A stretch of DNA of 64,000 bases from Colwellia psychrerythraea (GCF_000764225.1 NZ_JQED01000005.1:327390-391389), one strand, 5' to 3'; shown: positions 47,056 through 56,483, numbered from the stretch's first letter. Program-made: numbers and translations. The notes: generated by a model not told the origin, from the sequence alone.

Positions 47056-48309
47056 TTATAAATTTTTCTGCCAATCATGACCACTTGGATGTTGAAAGAC
47101 TCGCAAATCAAACTGCGGTGCAATGGCAAAAAGATGGTCGAAAATATCAGCTTGAATTGTTTCATAAGTCTGCCAATCGGTCGTATCCGCAAAACAATAA
47201 ATTTCCAAAGGTAGCCCTGTTTGTGTCGCGGTTAACTGCCTAACCATACACGTTAAATCATTTCGAACATGACTATTTTGTTGCAAGTATTTGGTAATAT
47301 AAGCTCGAAAAGTTCCAATATTCGTCAGTTGTCGGCTATTAAGAGAGGTAAATGATTCCGCAGTAAGATCGCTTTTATTATTTTGCTCACTTAAGGCAAG
47401 CTCTTGCTTTTTTTCACTCAGATAACCTTGTAATAAATATGCATTAGTCAGCTGATTTATTTTATCAGCACTACAAAAATCAATACTAGCAAGATCTATT
47501 ATCACAGTACGCTTAATGCGTCTTGCACCTGTATGGTACATATTGCGCCAATTCTTAAAGGAATCACTAATCAATGCATAGGTTGGCACTGTGGTAATGG
47601 TCTTATCAAAGTTTTCTATTTTTACCGTACTTAGCCCTATTTCTAACACATCACCATCGGCACCATATTTTGGTAACTCTACCCAATCACCTGCAACCAC
47701 CATTCGATTCGCTGAGATTTGAATACTTGCGACTAATCCCTTTATAGTGTCTTGAAAAACTAATAGTAATACCGCAGTTAAAGCACCTAAACCACTTAAT
47801 AGATATACTGGTGATCGGTCTATAATGAGCGAAACAATGATAATACTTGCCACTAAGTACAAGGCGAGTTTTATAATTTGAATAATAGCATTTAACGGGA
47901 GAAACCGTTGTTTAGCACTTTCTTGGTAGATACTTCGACTAACATTCAATAAGGCGCTAATACATCGGGCAATTTGAAAGGTAAGCAGTACTTTACTCAA
48001 CAAAATAAGTAAGATGCTAGCAATACTACTGTTTTCTAAAACAAGTGGCGTTAAAAAAAGCATGAGTAAAAAAGGTAACAATAGTGCCATACGACTGAGG
48101 ACACCGTGCTCCATCAAAGCATCATCCCAAGTGTTTTTACTATTAATAATGATTTTATTCATTAAGCCTAAAACTTGATATTTAGCAATATAATAACTTA
48201 GGCTGGAAACCAACAAGATTAAACCGATACCAACAGCCGTGGCACTACTTGCTAAATATTCTGAGCTAAGGCCTTGTTCACTTAGCCAAGTACTGATCAG
48301 TTCATTCAT
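47056..48309 (-). CDS. MscS-family mechanosensitive channel (YbdG-like)
   Basis: A 417-residue channel protein. Five hydrophobic helices cover the first 200 residues; the last one and the start of the MscS beta domain read LSGLGALTAVLLLVFQDTIKGLVASIQISANRMVVAGDWVELPKYGADGDVLEIGLSTVKIENFDKTITTVPT. The rest is the cytoplasmic domain with an insertion (about 285-345) as in E. coli YbdG, the miniconductance MscM. It protects against osmotic down-shock. AGGAAAATT precedes the ATG. It lies between the acyltransferase gene (58 bases upstream) and the Mpo1-like gene, probably one operon. Confidence 0.85.
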   Translation of the reverse strand: MNELISTWLSEQGLSSEYLASSATAVGIGLILLVSSLSYYIAKYQVLGLMNKIIINSKNTWDDALMEHGVLSRMALLLPFLLMLFLTPLVLENSSIASILLILLSKVLLTFQIARCISALLNVSRSIYQESAKQRFLPLNAIIQIIKLALYLVASIIIVSLIIDRSPVYLLSGLGALTAVLLLVFQDTIKGLVASIQISANRMVVAGDWVELPKYGADGDVLEIGLSTVKIENFDKTITTVPTYALISDSFKNWRNMYHTGARRIKRTVIIDLASIDFCSADKINQLTNAYLLQGYLSEKKQELALSEQNNKSDLTAESFTSLNSRQLTNIGTFRAYITKYLQQNSHVRNDLTCMVRQLTATQTGLPLEIYCFADTTDWQTYETIQADIFDHLFAIAPQFDLRVFQHPSGHDWQKNL

Positions 48310-48367
48310 ATAATTTTCCTGTCATATTGCTGGCATGCTAGCTTTCAGGAGCATCAAACCTTAACAT

Positions 48368-49279
48368 TTAGCCATCATGTTGAGCGCTATTTTTCTGTAT
48401 CATTTTCTCAAGCCTTGCATCTTTATCGTGCCAAAATTTCGTTAACCATTTCTGAAAAGCAACTCTGTCATTTCGATCTGAAAAATTGATATGGCCAACT
48501 TCACTCGCAATATCTAGAGTCTGAATTTCAATATGTACCTCTTCTACTTGCCCGTAGATAAAGTCGCTAAAATTTGGAATGCCATCAGGATAATAAATAG
48601 TAACATCAACAATTTTAGTTAAATGCTCGCCCATGGCATCCAAGACAAAAGAAATCCCGCCTGATTTAGGTTTCAGCAAATGCTGAAAAGGAGAAGCTTG
48701 TTTATCATGTTTGCTTTGAGTAAAACGCGTGCCTTCAATAAAATTCATTACGCTGACAGGCTTATGTTTAAACTTAGCACAGGCTTTTCGAGTTGTTTCT
48801 AAGTCTTTACCACGCAGATGAGGGTTTTTCTTCAAAAATGCTTGGCTATATCTTTTCATAAAAGGAAAATCAAGAGCCCACCAAGCCAGCCCCAGCAGCG
48901 GCACATAAATAAGTTCCTTCTTTAAAAAGAATTTTAAAAAAGGAATCTTTCCGTGCAATGCACGTTGTAACACAACAATATCAACCCAGCTTTGATGATT
49001 AGCTAACACTAAATACCAGTCATCAACCTTAAGAGCCTCTAGACCTGTCACCACAATACGAGTTTTAGTAAATAATTGTTGAATGATACTGTTTGTCGCA
49101 ACCCAATTACTGGCCATTAAGTCCAATAGATAGCTAAATACTTTTTTTGAAAAATCTAATGGAATTAAAGCCTTAAGCAGTGAAAAAACCAAAATAGGCA
49201 ATAACCAAAATAGAGTATTAAGGCTGTAAAGGAAAAAAGAGAGTAAACCGATCAATTTGGCAGGTAAAAAATTTAGCAT
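48368..49279 (-). CDS. PlsC-type acyltransferase (YihG-like)
   Basis: A 303-residue membrane-bound lysophosphatidic-acid-type acyltransferase. Two hydrophobic N-terminal segments precede the catalytic HX4D motif in LANHQSWVDIVVLQ. The acceptor-site motifs follow as FLKFFLKKELIYVPLLGLAWWALDFPFMKRY, FIEGTRFTQSKHDKQ and KPKSGGISFVLDAM. The overall layout matches E. coli YihG, a secondary LPA acyltransferase. It would acylate lysophospholipids at the inner membrane. It is the probable first gene of the acyltransferase-MscS-Mpo1 group. Confidence 0.82.
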   Translation of the reverse strand: MLNFLPAKLIGLLSFFLYSLNTLFWLLPILVFSLLKALIPLDFSKKVFSYLLDLMASNWVATNSIIQQLFTKTRIVVTGLEALKVDDWYLVLANHQSWVDIVVLQRALHGKIPFLKFFLKKELIYVPLLGLAWWALDFPFMKRYSQAFLKKNPHLRGKDLETTRKACAKFKHKPVSVMNFIEGTRFTQSKHDKQASPFQHLLKPKSGGISFVLDAMGEHLTKIVDVTIYYPDGIPNFSDFIYGQVEEVHIEIQTLDIASEVGHINFSDRNDRVAFQKWLTKFWHDKDARLEKMIQKNSAQHDG

Positions 49280-49644
49280 AGCTTGATAATAACTACTATT
49301 AATAGATAAGTGACACGGGTATCGTCATTTAATCATGATTTAGCTGAAAATTAAATTTTTTTATTACTCCACCATTACGCAACTCATTTTAAACTCTGAC
49401 TATTCGATAAATAATCATTAAAAAATGTTTACGAACAAAAAGTGCCCTCTTTTTTTTTATCACCCAATAATTACACTTTTTTAGAGAATTTAAAGGGGTA
49501 AAACACATAGTTACCGGCAAATACTTTGCAAAGCGTTTGAAAGCAGCCCTTTTTGACTTTTCAAATAGTGAATAATTACCTTTAATAATTGAGTTTTTAA
49601 TCAGTTTCAAGCATACTCAAACAAGCAGAGTAATAGGAGATAAA
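49280..49644. promoter_or_regulatory. 365-bp region upstream of proB
   Basis: No supported gene. A 73-codon minus-strand frame (49389-49610) is Lys/Phe-rich and lacks a ribosome-binding site. AAAAAGTG (49437-49444) and CACTTTTT (49474-49481) form an inverted repeat with T9 inside, possibly a leader hairpin of the proBA transcript. Its role is uncertain. Confidence 0.35.
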
Positions 49645-50742
49645 ATGAATTTTAATAGAGCTGTAATCAAAGTCGGAAGTGCATTGGTAGCACCTAGTCA
49701 CGATGGTTGTAGTGGCCAATATACCTTAGCAATTGCACAATTTATTACCAAATGCCAACAGCAAGGTAGAGAAATCATTTTAGTTTCATCCGGCGGTGTC
49801 GCAGCTGGCCGTACTATCATACAACATGGCTCGCCAAAACTCTCACTTTCCACAAAAAAAGCCATGGCAAGCGTTGGTCAAATGCAGATGATGGCTAATT
49901 GGCAGCGTTTTTTTGACATTCCTTGTAGCCAGATACTCATCACCCAAAATGATTTAGCGGATAGAGAACGCTTTATAAGTATTCAAGAAACCATAAAAAT
50001 TCAATTAGCTAATGGAGTACTACCCATAGTTAATGAGAATGATACGGTTACCACCAAGGCACTCGCTATCGGTGATAATGACAATATAGCCGCCTTAGTT
50101 GCCCAAGCATGTGAAGCGGATAGTTTATTCATTTTAAGTGATATCGATGGTGTATTTACCAAAGATCCAAATATCAATGATGACGCCGTATTAATTCCGA
50201 ATATCGATAAGATTACCGATGAGATTTATGCCATGGCGGGCACAAGTCGCAACCCTTTAGCCAGCGGCGGCATGAAAACCAAGATACAAGCTGCTGAAAA
50301 GGCTGTTGAACATGGGATAAATACCTATATTGTTAACGGGACGAAAAGTGAGGTATTTAGCTCTCTTTTAGCAGAAGTTAATCCAGGCACCCGTTTTGCG
50401 GCAGATAAAGATATTATTACCGCTAAAAAACATTGGTTAAAGCATACGCTAAAAAGTCGAGGGAAAATAAAACTCGATCCTGGCGCGGTAAATGCTGTTG
50501 TTAATAAGGGGGCATCTTTATTACCTTCAGGTATTAAATCAGTGAGTAATAAATTTAAAGCCGGTGATGCTATTGATTTAGTTGATGCAAGCAATAATGT
50601 AGTGATTGCTAAAGGCATAACGTTATACAGCCACTATGACTTAAAAAGAATTATGGGCAAACACAGTAATGATATTACCGCTATTTTAGGCCATGATCAG
50701 GGCGATGTTGTAGTACATCGTGATGATATGGTTATATTATAA
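49645..50742 (+). CDS. proB: Glutamate 5-kinase
   Basis: First enzyme of proline synthesis (365 residues), phosphorylating L-glutamate with ATP. The amino-acid-kinase domain (about 1-260) has VIKVGSALVA, ILVSSGGVAAGR, LPIVNENDTV, AIGDNDNIAALVA, LFILSDIDGVFTKDP and ASGGMKTKIQAAEKA. The C-terminal PUA domain (about 275-360) reads RGKIKLDPGAVNAVV...GDAIDLVDASNNVVIAKGITLY. Proline feedback inhibition is known for the family. TAATAGGAGATAAA precedes the ATG. proA starts 56 bases after its stop, so they form an operon. Confidence 0.95.
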   Translation: MNFNRAVIKVGSALVAPSHDGCSGQYTLAIAQFITKCQQQGREIILVSSGGVAAGRTIIQHGSPKLSLSTKKAMASVGQMQMMANWQRFFDIPCSQILITQNDLADRERFISIQETIKIQLANGVLPIVNENDTVTTKALAIGDNDNIAALVAQACEADSLFILSDIDGVFTKDPNINDDAVLIPNIDKITDEIYAMAGTSRNPLASGGMKTKIQAAEKAVEHGINTYIVNGTKSEVFSSLLAEVNPGTRFAADKDIITAKKHWLKHTLKSRGKIKLDPGAVNAVVNKGASLLPSGIKSVSNKFKAGDAIDLVDASNNVVIAKGITLYSHYDLKRIMGKHSNDITAILGHDQGDVVVHRDDMVIL

Positions 50743-50798
50743 TTAGGCTATAGCAAGTAGATTAAACAACTTAAACAATTTTCGACAAGAGTAGTAAA

Positions 50799-52055
50799 AT
50801 GACTGACTTTAATATCGCCACTATGGCACGTAAGGCTAAAAATGCCAGCAGGGTGGCTGCACAACTTAACAGTAGTGAAAAAAATACGCTATTAAATGAC
50901 ATTGCCACTGCCATTGAAAATAATAGTGATGCCATTATTCAAGAAAACACTAAAGATATTACTGCAGGTCGAGAAAAAGGCCTATCCCAAGCCATGTTAG
51001 ATCGATTAGTGTTAACGGAAAAAGGCATTAAAGAAATAAGTTCTGCTATCCGTGAGATTATTGCTTTAACGGATCCTGTTGGCGATATTGATAAATTATC
51101 ATTACGCCCAAATGGCATTCAAGTTGGTAAAATGCGTATCCCACTTGGCGTAATAGCCATGATTTATGAAGCGCGCCCCAACGTGACCGCAGAGGCTGCA
51201 GCGTTATGTATTAAATCAGGAAATGCGGTAATTTTGCGTGGCGGCTCAGAGGCGATTCACTCCAATTTAGCCATCGCAGATTGTTTGCATCAAGTATTAA
51301 CAGCGCATAATATTGATGAGCACGTGGTAAGTGTTATTCCTGATACTAGTCGTACCGTTATTGAAGAGTTACTCAAACAAAGTGATACCATTGATCTTGT
51401 TATTCCACGTGGCGGTGAAGGGCTGATCCGTTATGTCAGTGAAAATAGTCGTATCCCTGTTATCCAGCACTATAAGGGTGTTTGTCATTTATACATTGAT
51501 AAATATGCTGATTTAACTAAAGCTGTGGATATTTTGGTCAATGGTAAAACTCAAAAACCTAGTGCTTGTAACGCCTTTGAAACGGTTCTTGTACATACTG
51601 ATATTAGTGAAAAATTCCTTCCACTAGCAGCCAAAGCGCTAAATGAGGCCGCAAAGGTGAAAGTCCATGCCTGTAAAAATAGTATTAACTATTTCACTGG
51701 CGCTGAATTAGCAACAGAAGATGATTACCAAGCTGAGTATTTAGCACAAGAAATTGCAGTGAAAGTAGTAAATAGCTTTGATACGGCCATTAGCCATATT
51801 AATGAATTTACCTCTGACCATACTGAAGTCATTATCAGCCAAGACATCTCACGCAGCCAAAGATTTATTCGTCAGATAAACTCTTCCGTAGTCATGGTGA
51901 ATGCCTCTTCACGCTTCTCAGATGGCAACCAATTAGGTTTAGGTTCAGAAATAGGTATCTCAACAAGTAAGCTACATGCCTATGGCCCGATGGGCTTAGA
52001 GGCCTTAACAACAGAGAAATTTATCGTTTTTGGTGATGGACAAATTCGAGAGTAA
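50799..52055 (+). CDS. proA: Glutamate-5-semialdehyde dehydrogenase (gamma-glutamyl phosphate reductase)
   Basis: Second enzyme of proline synthesis (418 residues), reducing gamma-glutamyl phosphate with NADPH. Aldehyde-dehydrogenase fold: IPLGVIAMIYEARPNVTAEAAALCIKSGNAVILRGGSEA, VIPRGGEGLIRYVSENSRIPVIQHYKGVCHLYID, and the catalytic Cys in KTQKPSACNAFETVLVH. The C-terminal part includes FTSDHTEVIIS, SSVVMVNASSRFSDGNQLGLGSEIGISTSKLHAYGPMGLEALTTEK. Length and all motifs are standard. It follows proB and is closed by a terminator. Confidence 0.96.
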   Translation: MTDFNIATMARKAKNASRVAAQLNSSEKNTLLNDIATAIENNSDAIIQENTKDITAGREKGLSQAMLDRLVLTEKGIKEISSAIREIIALTDPVGDIDKLSLRPNGIQVGKMRIPLGVIAMIYEARPNVTAEAAALCIKSGNAVILRGGSEAIHSNLAIADCLHQVLTAHNIDEHVVSVIPDTSRTVIEELLKQSDTIDLVIPRGGEGLIRYVSENSRIPVIQHYKGVCHLYIDKYADLTKAVDILVNGKTQKPSACNAFETVLVHTDISEKFLPLAAKALNEAAKVKVHACKNSINYFTGAELATEDDYQAEYLAQEIAVKVVNSFDTAISHINEFTSDHTEVIISQDISRSQRFIRQINSSVVMVNASSRFSDGNQLGLGSEIGISTSKLHAYGPMGLEALTTEKFIVFGDGQIRE

Positions 52056-52066
52056 GTAACCAACAG

Positions 52067-52107
52067 AGTAAAAAGCCTAAAATTCACAAAATCTTAGGCT
52101 TTTTACT
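52067..52107. terminator. Terminator after proA
   Basis: AGTAAAAAGCCTAA (52067-52080) pairs fully with TTAGGCTTTTTACT (52094-52107) around a 13-base loop. A and T tracts within the arms let it serve proBA and the convergent small gene that ends at 52120. Confidence 0.85.
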
Positions 52108-52119
52108 TAAGTTTGATGT

Positions 52120-52512
52120 TTAATGAAAACGTCGAGCATTAGGTTTTTGTTTTACAATACCCAATGCTAAACGGTCAGCCCATTGCCCATTGTGTTTCAC
52201 CTGACAAGCTTGCTCACTATCAAAACGGACGCTTTTTTTAATATTTTTGACCACTACGCCTACCTTTAATAATTGCTTCTGGATAGTCGCGATCATTAAT
52301 TCATCTTGTTTTAATGCTTTCATTCCATCAATTTCTTTTTCAGTATTAAATACACAGGTAATTACTAAGCTAGCGGGGAAATTGGTGTAATTTGCTCTAT
52401 GGGTTAACCACACAAAACCTGCTATTTCATGTAAAGATGATTCACACGCTATAGTTAATGCTTTGCAGACGTTGTTATCAATTTTCTGATTGGTTTTACT
52501 TAATTTCATCAT
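52120..52512 (-). CDS. Conserved hypothetical protein
   Basis: A 130-residue cytosolic protein. It begins MMKLSKTNQKIDNNVCKALTIACESSLHEIAGFVWLTHRANYTNFPASLVITCVF and ends with a Lys/Arg-rich tail. I recall similar proteins in Vibrio and Shewanella, sometimes labelled Fis family, but the sequence has no clear helix-turn-helix that would justify this. Function unknown. The ribosome-binding site is weak. It is divergent from the yegD-type gene. Confidence 0.55.
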   Translation of the reverse strand: MMKLSKTNQKIDNNVCKALTIACESSLHEIAGFVWLTHRANYTNFPASLVITCVFNTEKEIDGMKALKQDELMIATIQKQLLKVGVVVKNIKKSVRFDSEQACQVKHNGQWADRLALGIVKQKPNARRFH

Positions 52513-52706
52513 TCATATCATAGCAATTCAGTTTCATTCATTTTAACTGCGGCTAAATGGGAACACAATAAAACCCTACGCCACAAATTTTAAAGCATTT
52601 TCCTATAATCACTAAAAAGTAAAATTCAGTCACAAATGCTTGAGGTTTTCTGAGTTACTGAGTATGCTACGCGACCTTTTTCTCACTGGCATTCTCATAG
52701 GTAATA

Positions 52707-54068
52707 ATGATGATAGGTTTTGATTACGGTACATCCAACTGTGGTGTCGCTACTATGCGTGACAACCAGCCCCACATTATTCCGTTATTAGGAGATGAGT
52801 CATATATAGCTTCTAATCTATATGCTCCAAGTCGTGATGTTATTGCCCATTGGCTTTCTCAACAGTTGGCGAGTCCACAACAAGCCAGCTATCTTGCAGA
52901 GAGAAAGCTACAGCTACAAAAAGCTCAATCAGCCCTGCGTGAGCTAAAATATGACGGTATTTCGAGTGAGTTACTCTTTGGTAAGGCTGCCTTGAATCAA
53001 TACCTTGAAGACCCTGAAGAAGGCTACTACATCAAGTCACCTAAATCATTTCTTGGTGCGAGTGGGTTGGCACCAGCACAAATCCAATTTTTTGAAGATA
53101 TTGTTGCCTGCATGATGAGTAATGTTAAAACTCTCACGGAAAAGTCATTGCAAAGAGAAGTGACACAAACAGTTATTGGTCGACCAATCAATTTCCAAGG
53201 CTTACATGGCGAAGAGAGTAACCGACAAGCCATCAGTGTATTAACCAATGCAGCAAAACGGGTTGGTTTTAAAGACGTTGAATTTCAATATGAACCCGTC
53301 GCAGCAGGCTTTGAATTTGAAGCGTCACTAACAAAAGAAACACGCGTACTCGTTGTTGATATTGGTGGTGGAACAAGTGATTGCTCAATGCTGCTGATGA
53401 GCCCTAACTTTACTAATAATGAACAGCGTAATGACCACTTACTCGCTCACACGGGTGTTCGTGTGGCAGGGAATGATTTTGATATTCAATTAGCCTTACA
53501 AGGCATCATGCCAAGCTTAGGTATGAATAGTTTATTAAAGACAGGTAAGCCGATGCCAACAAGCAGTTTTTATCAAGCTTTGGCAATTAATAATATCAAC
53601 GAGCAAACCGAGTTTTACAGTGCCCAAAACAGACGTGATTTAATTCAGTTATCGCGTGATGCCAAAGAAACAGCGATTATTGAACGTTTAGTCGCAGTTC
53701 ATGATCACAAACTCAGTTATCAATTAGTTAATGCAGCCGAGCAGGCGAAAATTGCCCTCTCTGAAAAAACGAAGCAAACAATCGATTTAAATGATATTAC
53801 TGAAGGACTTTCTGCTGATGTCACGAAAGATACATTACGCTCGGCTAATAAACGCACTTTAGAAAGCATTGCTAACATCATGCAATCAGCGGTGCAGCAA
53901 GCCCAATGTCAACCTGAGGTTATTTTTGTCACTGGCGGCACGGCAAAATCGCCTGTTTTAAGTGAATTTTTACAACAGCAGATGCCTAATACCCCTGTCG
54001 TAGTTGGTGACCATTTTGGTAGCGTAACGTCAGGTTTGGCGCGCTGGGCCCAAAAGATTTATCAATAA
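52707..54068 (+). CDS. yegD: YegD-type Hsp70-family protein
   Basis: A 453-residue actin/Hsp70-fold ATPase. Phosphate-binding motifs are MIGFDYGTSNCGVATM at the N-terminus, VLVVDIGGGTSDCSMLLM (about 215-232) and EVIFVTGGTAKSPVLSEFL near the C-terminus. The length equals E. coli YegD (about 450), which lacks the substrate-binding domain of DnaK. This protein likewise ends after the ATPase domain, so it is not a canonical chaperone; client and role are unknown. ATAGGTAATA precedes the ATG. Ends at its own terminator. Confidence 0.88.
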   Translation: MMIGFDYGTSNCGVATMRDNQPHIIPLLGDESYIASNLYAPSRDVIAHWLSQQLASPQQASYLAERKLQLQKAQSALRELKYDGISSELLFGKAALNQYLEDPEEGYYIKSPKSFLGASGLAPAQIQFFEDIVACMMSNVKTLTEKSLQREVTQTVIGRPINFQGLHGEESNRQAISVLTNAAKRVGFKDVEFQYEPVAAGFEFEASLTKETRVLVVDIGGGTSDCSMLLMSPNFTNNEQRNDHLLAHTGVRVAGNDFDIQLALQGIMPSLGMNSLLKTGKPMPTSSFYQALAINNINEQTEFYSAQNRRDLIQLSRDAKETAIIERLVAVHDHKLSYQLVNAAEQAKIALSEKTKQTIDLNDITEGLSADVTKDTLRSANKRTLESIANIMQSAVQQAQCQPEVIFVTGGTAKSPVLSEFLQQQMPNTPVVVGDHFGSVTSGLARWAQKIYQ

Positions 54069-54101
54069 GCGGACAAGACTACACGCCTATAGAATGAATA
54101 A

Positions 54102-54125
54102 AAAACGACGCGAATGCGTCGTTTT
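54102..54125. terminator. Terminator between yegD and the NfeD gene
   Basis: AAAACGACGC (54102-54111), loop GAAT, GCGTCGTTTT (54116-54125). It lies 33 bases past the yegD stop and 40 bases from the stop of the convergent NfeD gene; usable in both directions. Confidence 0.85.
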
Positions 54126-54165
54126 AGTTAGCGGTACTTGCACTTTAAGCTATGCTCTATGCCAA

Positions 54166-54624
54166 TTAAACCGCTTTCACTAACATAACATTACCTGTGA
54201 TGGAAACAATGACACACTGACTGTCTGCGCTAATGGGTTTCCCGTTAGCTTCCTCCGCTAAACGTGCTTGCCAATCGATACCAGAATAGCGAATTCTCCC
54301 GCTACTGACATTAATCTCGCTACTAGCTAAAACAGTTAACCCTACCATATCACTGGAGTTATCCGTTTTATCTTTAGAGTTTTGCAATGATTTTAACGGC
54401 TTCCATAAAATAGCAGCAACAACTGCGGTTAATATGCCAACAGTAAATATTTCACTTTGCCACCCTTGGATAAAACCGATTGTTATCAAAATACCGGTAG
54501 TCAAACTTGCGATAGCAAAAAATAATAACGGACCACTTAATCCCATGATACTCAGCTCTATAACAAAACTAATACCGGCTATTAAGTACCATAAATGGTC
54601 AGGGTTTTCTAAAAAATATTCCAT
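54166..54624 (-). CDS. NfeD-family membrane protein
   Basis: A 152-residue short NfeD protein. Hydrophobic helices at about 13-50 and 58-75 are followed by a soluble OB-fold domain: MVGLTVLASSEINVSSGRIRYSGIDWQARLAEEANGKPISADSQCVIVSITGNVMLVKAV, the NfeD C-terminal domain. NfeD proteins pair with SPFH (stomatin/flotillin-like) proteins in membrane microdomain or quality-control complexes. Here the SPFH gene lies just upstream with 55 bases between, so the two form an operon. CAAAGAGGCTTT precedes the ATG. Confidence 0.85.
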   Translation of the reverse strand: MEYFLENPDHLWYLIAGISFVIELSIMGLSGPLLFFAIASLTTGILITIGFIQGWQSEIFTVGILTAVVAAILWKPLKSLQNSKDKTDNSSDMVGLTVLASSEINVSSGRIRYSGIDWQARLAEEANGKPISADSQCVIVSITGNVMLVKAV

Positions 54625-54679
54625 AAAGCCTCTTTGATATAAGAAAGTTCAGACCTTTTTACAAGGTCTTGCGAACTTA

Positions 54680-55657
54680 TTAGTTTGACAATTTCAAATT
54701 GCTTGAAACGGCAATTGCTTGTGCAACCGTATTTGCAATATTTTCGCCTGTTTTACCATCAGTCAATACTACGGTACCTTCCTTAGCAATCGCTTGATGC
54801 GCGGTAATTGAATCTTGTGCGATCGTCAACATAACAGCCGATTGACCTTGCTCTGTATTAGCAACACTACCCACGACCTCTAATGCACTCGCATCAGCTT
54901 CAGCAACTAAACGTATCGCTTCCGCTTTACCTGTTGCTTCAAGTATCTGAGATTCTTTTGATGCTTCTGCCGCAAGTACTTGCTCTGCTTTTGCTGCTTC
55001 AGCATCAAGAACGCGAGCACGCTTTTGGCCTTCAGCTTCAGTAATTGCTGCCGTTTTTACCCCTTCAGCAGTCAAAATAACCGAGCGTTTTTCTCGCTCT
55101 GCTGTCATTTGTTTTTCCATATCTTCACGAATGGTTTGTGGCGGGGTAATATCTTTAATTTCATAACGTGTCACCATGACACCCCAAGGCGCGGTTGCTT
55201 CCGTCATTGAATTTAATATTTGTGCATTAATGGTATCGCGGTTTTGAAAACATTCGTCCAACTCCATTGAACCAATAGCATTACGCATAGTGGTCATAGC
55301 GAGTTGCGTCACTGACATCTTGTAATCAGTTATATTGTTAGTCGCTGCCGCTGCATCAGTTACTTTCATAAACAAAATGCCATCAATATCTAAACTAATA
55401 TTATCTTTAGTGATCGCTGCCTGTGACGTTATTTCTAAAGACTGTTCTTTCAAATTCCGATCAGCTGCCACTGATTGCACGTAAGGAATGATAAAATTCA
55501 AACCCGCTGATAGGGTTTTATTGTATTTACCTAGGGTATAAATAACATAACCACGGTTTTGCGGCACAAAGTAAATACCTTTTTTTAGCGTATATAAAAT
55601 AACGATAGTCAGCCATAAAACAGGACTAGTGAGTATGCCTTCAACAATGTTTTCCAT
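54680..55657 (-). CDS. SPFH/Band 7 stomatin-like protein (QmcA/paraslipin type)
   Basis: A 325-residue membrane-anchored scaffold protein. An N-terminal hydrophobic segment (ILTSPVLWLTIVILYTLKKGIYFV) precedes the SPFH domain (about 18-190: VPQNRGYVIYTLGKYNKTLSAGLNFIIPYVQSVA ... MELDECFQNRDTINAQILNSM). A long Ala/Glu coiled coil follows (about 190-270: REKRSVILTAEGVKTAAITEAEGQKRARVLDAEAAKAEQVLAAE). It should form large oligomers in the inner membrane and work with the NfeD protein encoded next. I use the ATG at 55657, which has AAAAGGAAAG upstream, instead of one ten codons earlier. Confidence 0.87.
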   Translation of the reverse strand: MENIVEGILTSPVLWLTIVILYTLKKGIYFVPQNRGYVIYTLGKYNKTLSAGLNFIIPYVQSVAADRNLKEQSLEITSQAAITKDNISLDIDGILFMKVTDAAAATNNITDYKMSVTQLAMTTMRNAIGSMELDECFQNRDTINAQILNSMTEATAPWGVMVTRYEIKDITPPQTIREDMEKQMTAEREKRSVILTAEGVKTAAITEAEGQKRARVLDAEAAKAEQVLAAEASKESQILEATGKAEAIRLVAEADASALEVVGSVANTEQGQSAVMLTIAQDSITAHQAIAKEGTVVLTDGKTGENIANTVAQAIAVSSNLKLSN

Positions 55658-55687
55658 AAATATCTTTCCTTTTAATGAGCCTTGCAT

Positions 55688-56051
55688 TCAATTGAGAATT
55701 ACTTTTAACAACACGTTAATGGACTGTTAAAAGCAAAGCAAGCTATTTTGCCTGAGCCTTTAATTGCCGCACAATAACAATAAATGCGCAGTAAACACTG
55801 ACAGGAATAAAAAGGTATCATTCAACTAGAGGAATAACGAGAGAAAGCAAAAATTACAATATGGGGAGATTTCAGCAACCATACTATTTATCGATAGGGC
55901 AATATGGGGTGTATCGAGGGATTATTCTTCACGCTTAAGAAAAAATGAAAAGCACCAACAAAAGTAGTGCTTAAACACTTTACCATCAATACTGAGCAGC
56001 AGGTCTATTACGTACGATAACCTCCTGCTTTTTTTACTTGCTAGAAAATTG
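55688..56051. other. 364-bp intergenic stretch with two oppositely oriented hairpins
   Basis: No protein gene. A leftward hairpin near 55949-55972 (AGCACC ... AGTGCT, then a T-rich run on the minus strand) can terminate ppnP. A second hairpin at 55998-56029 with T7 on the plus strand has no plus-strand gene before it. A short plus-strand RNA is possible. Confidence 0.4.
55998..56036 (+). terminator. Orphan plus-strand terminator
   Basis: AGCAGG (55998-56003) pairs with CCTGCT (56024-56029), extended by TTA/TAA near the loop around CGTACG, and is followed by a T run to about 56035. The nearest plus-strand gene upstream ends at 54068, behind its own terminator, so this one has no obvious protein-coding client. 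Confidence 0.5.
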
Positions 56052-56366
56052 TTAGCTTATATAAGTACAACAATAATCAATTAAAGTTTTTGCACGTATT
56101 TCAAAAGAACTATTTGCAGGCACGCCAAAAGATTGTCCACCACTAATGCTTTGCCACTCAGTCGCACCAGCGAGTAAAATATCACATTCACCTGCGGTAA
56201 TTTCCATTAACTCTTCTTCATTGGTACCAAATTTATAATCACCTGGCATCATAATACCGAGTGTTTTAAAGCTTCCGTCGTTAAAAGTAATTTTACGGCT
56301 AGTTACTTTGCCATCAAAATAAACGCTCGCTGCTTTAGTAACGGTAACTTCTTTAAACTCTGACAT
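56052..56366 (-). CDS. ppnP: Pyrimidine/purine nucleoside phosphorylase PpnP
   Basis: A 104-residue cupin-fold protein (formerly YaiE/DUF1255) that phosphorolyses several nucleosides to base and ribose-1-phosphate. It shows SVYFDGKVTSRKITFNDGSFKTLGIMMPGDYKFGTNEEELMEI, TAGECDILLAGATEWQSISGGQSFGVPANSSFEIRAK and DYCCTYI. The length is exactly that expected. AAGGAGCTACCC gives a strong ribosome-binding site. It lies downstream of ilvC on the opposite side of nothing else: ilvC is transcribed toward it but ends at its own terminator. Confidence 0.92.
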   Translation of the reverse strand: MSEFKEVTVTKAASVYFDGKVTSRKITFNDGSFKTLGIMMPGDYKFGTNEEELMEITAGECDILLAGATEWQSISGGQSFGVPANSSFEIRAKTLIDYCCTYIS

Positions 56367-56425
56367 GGGTAGCTCCTTGATAAGCTTTTATGTATGTTTT
56401 TATAATAATAGGTAAATCATTAGGC

Positions 56426-56461
56426 AAAAAAAACGGCATAGGAATAAATTCAAATGCCGTT
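56426..56461 (-). terminator. Terminator of ilvC
   Basis: AACGGCAT (56432-56439) and ATGCCGTT (56454-56461) form an 8-pair stem; on the minus strand it ends in T8. It lies 22 bases beyond the ilvC stop. Confidence 0.88.
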
Positions 56462-56483
56462 CATATTAACTCAATGATGAGTA

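Noticed and set aside
49389..49610. 73-codon minus-strand frame before proB
   Set aside because: Low-complexity Lys/Phe/Arg composition from AT-rich DNA and no ribosome-binding site.
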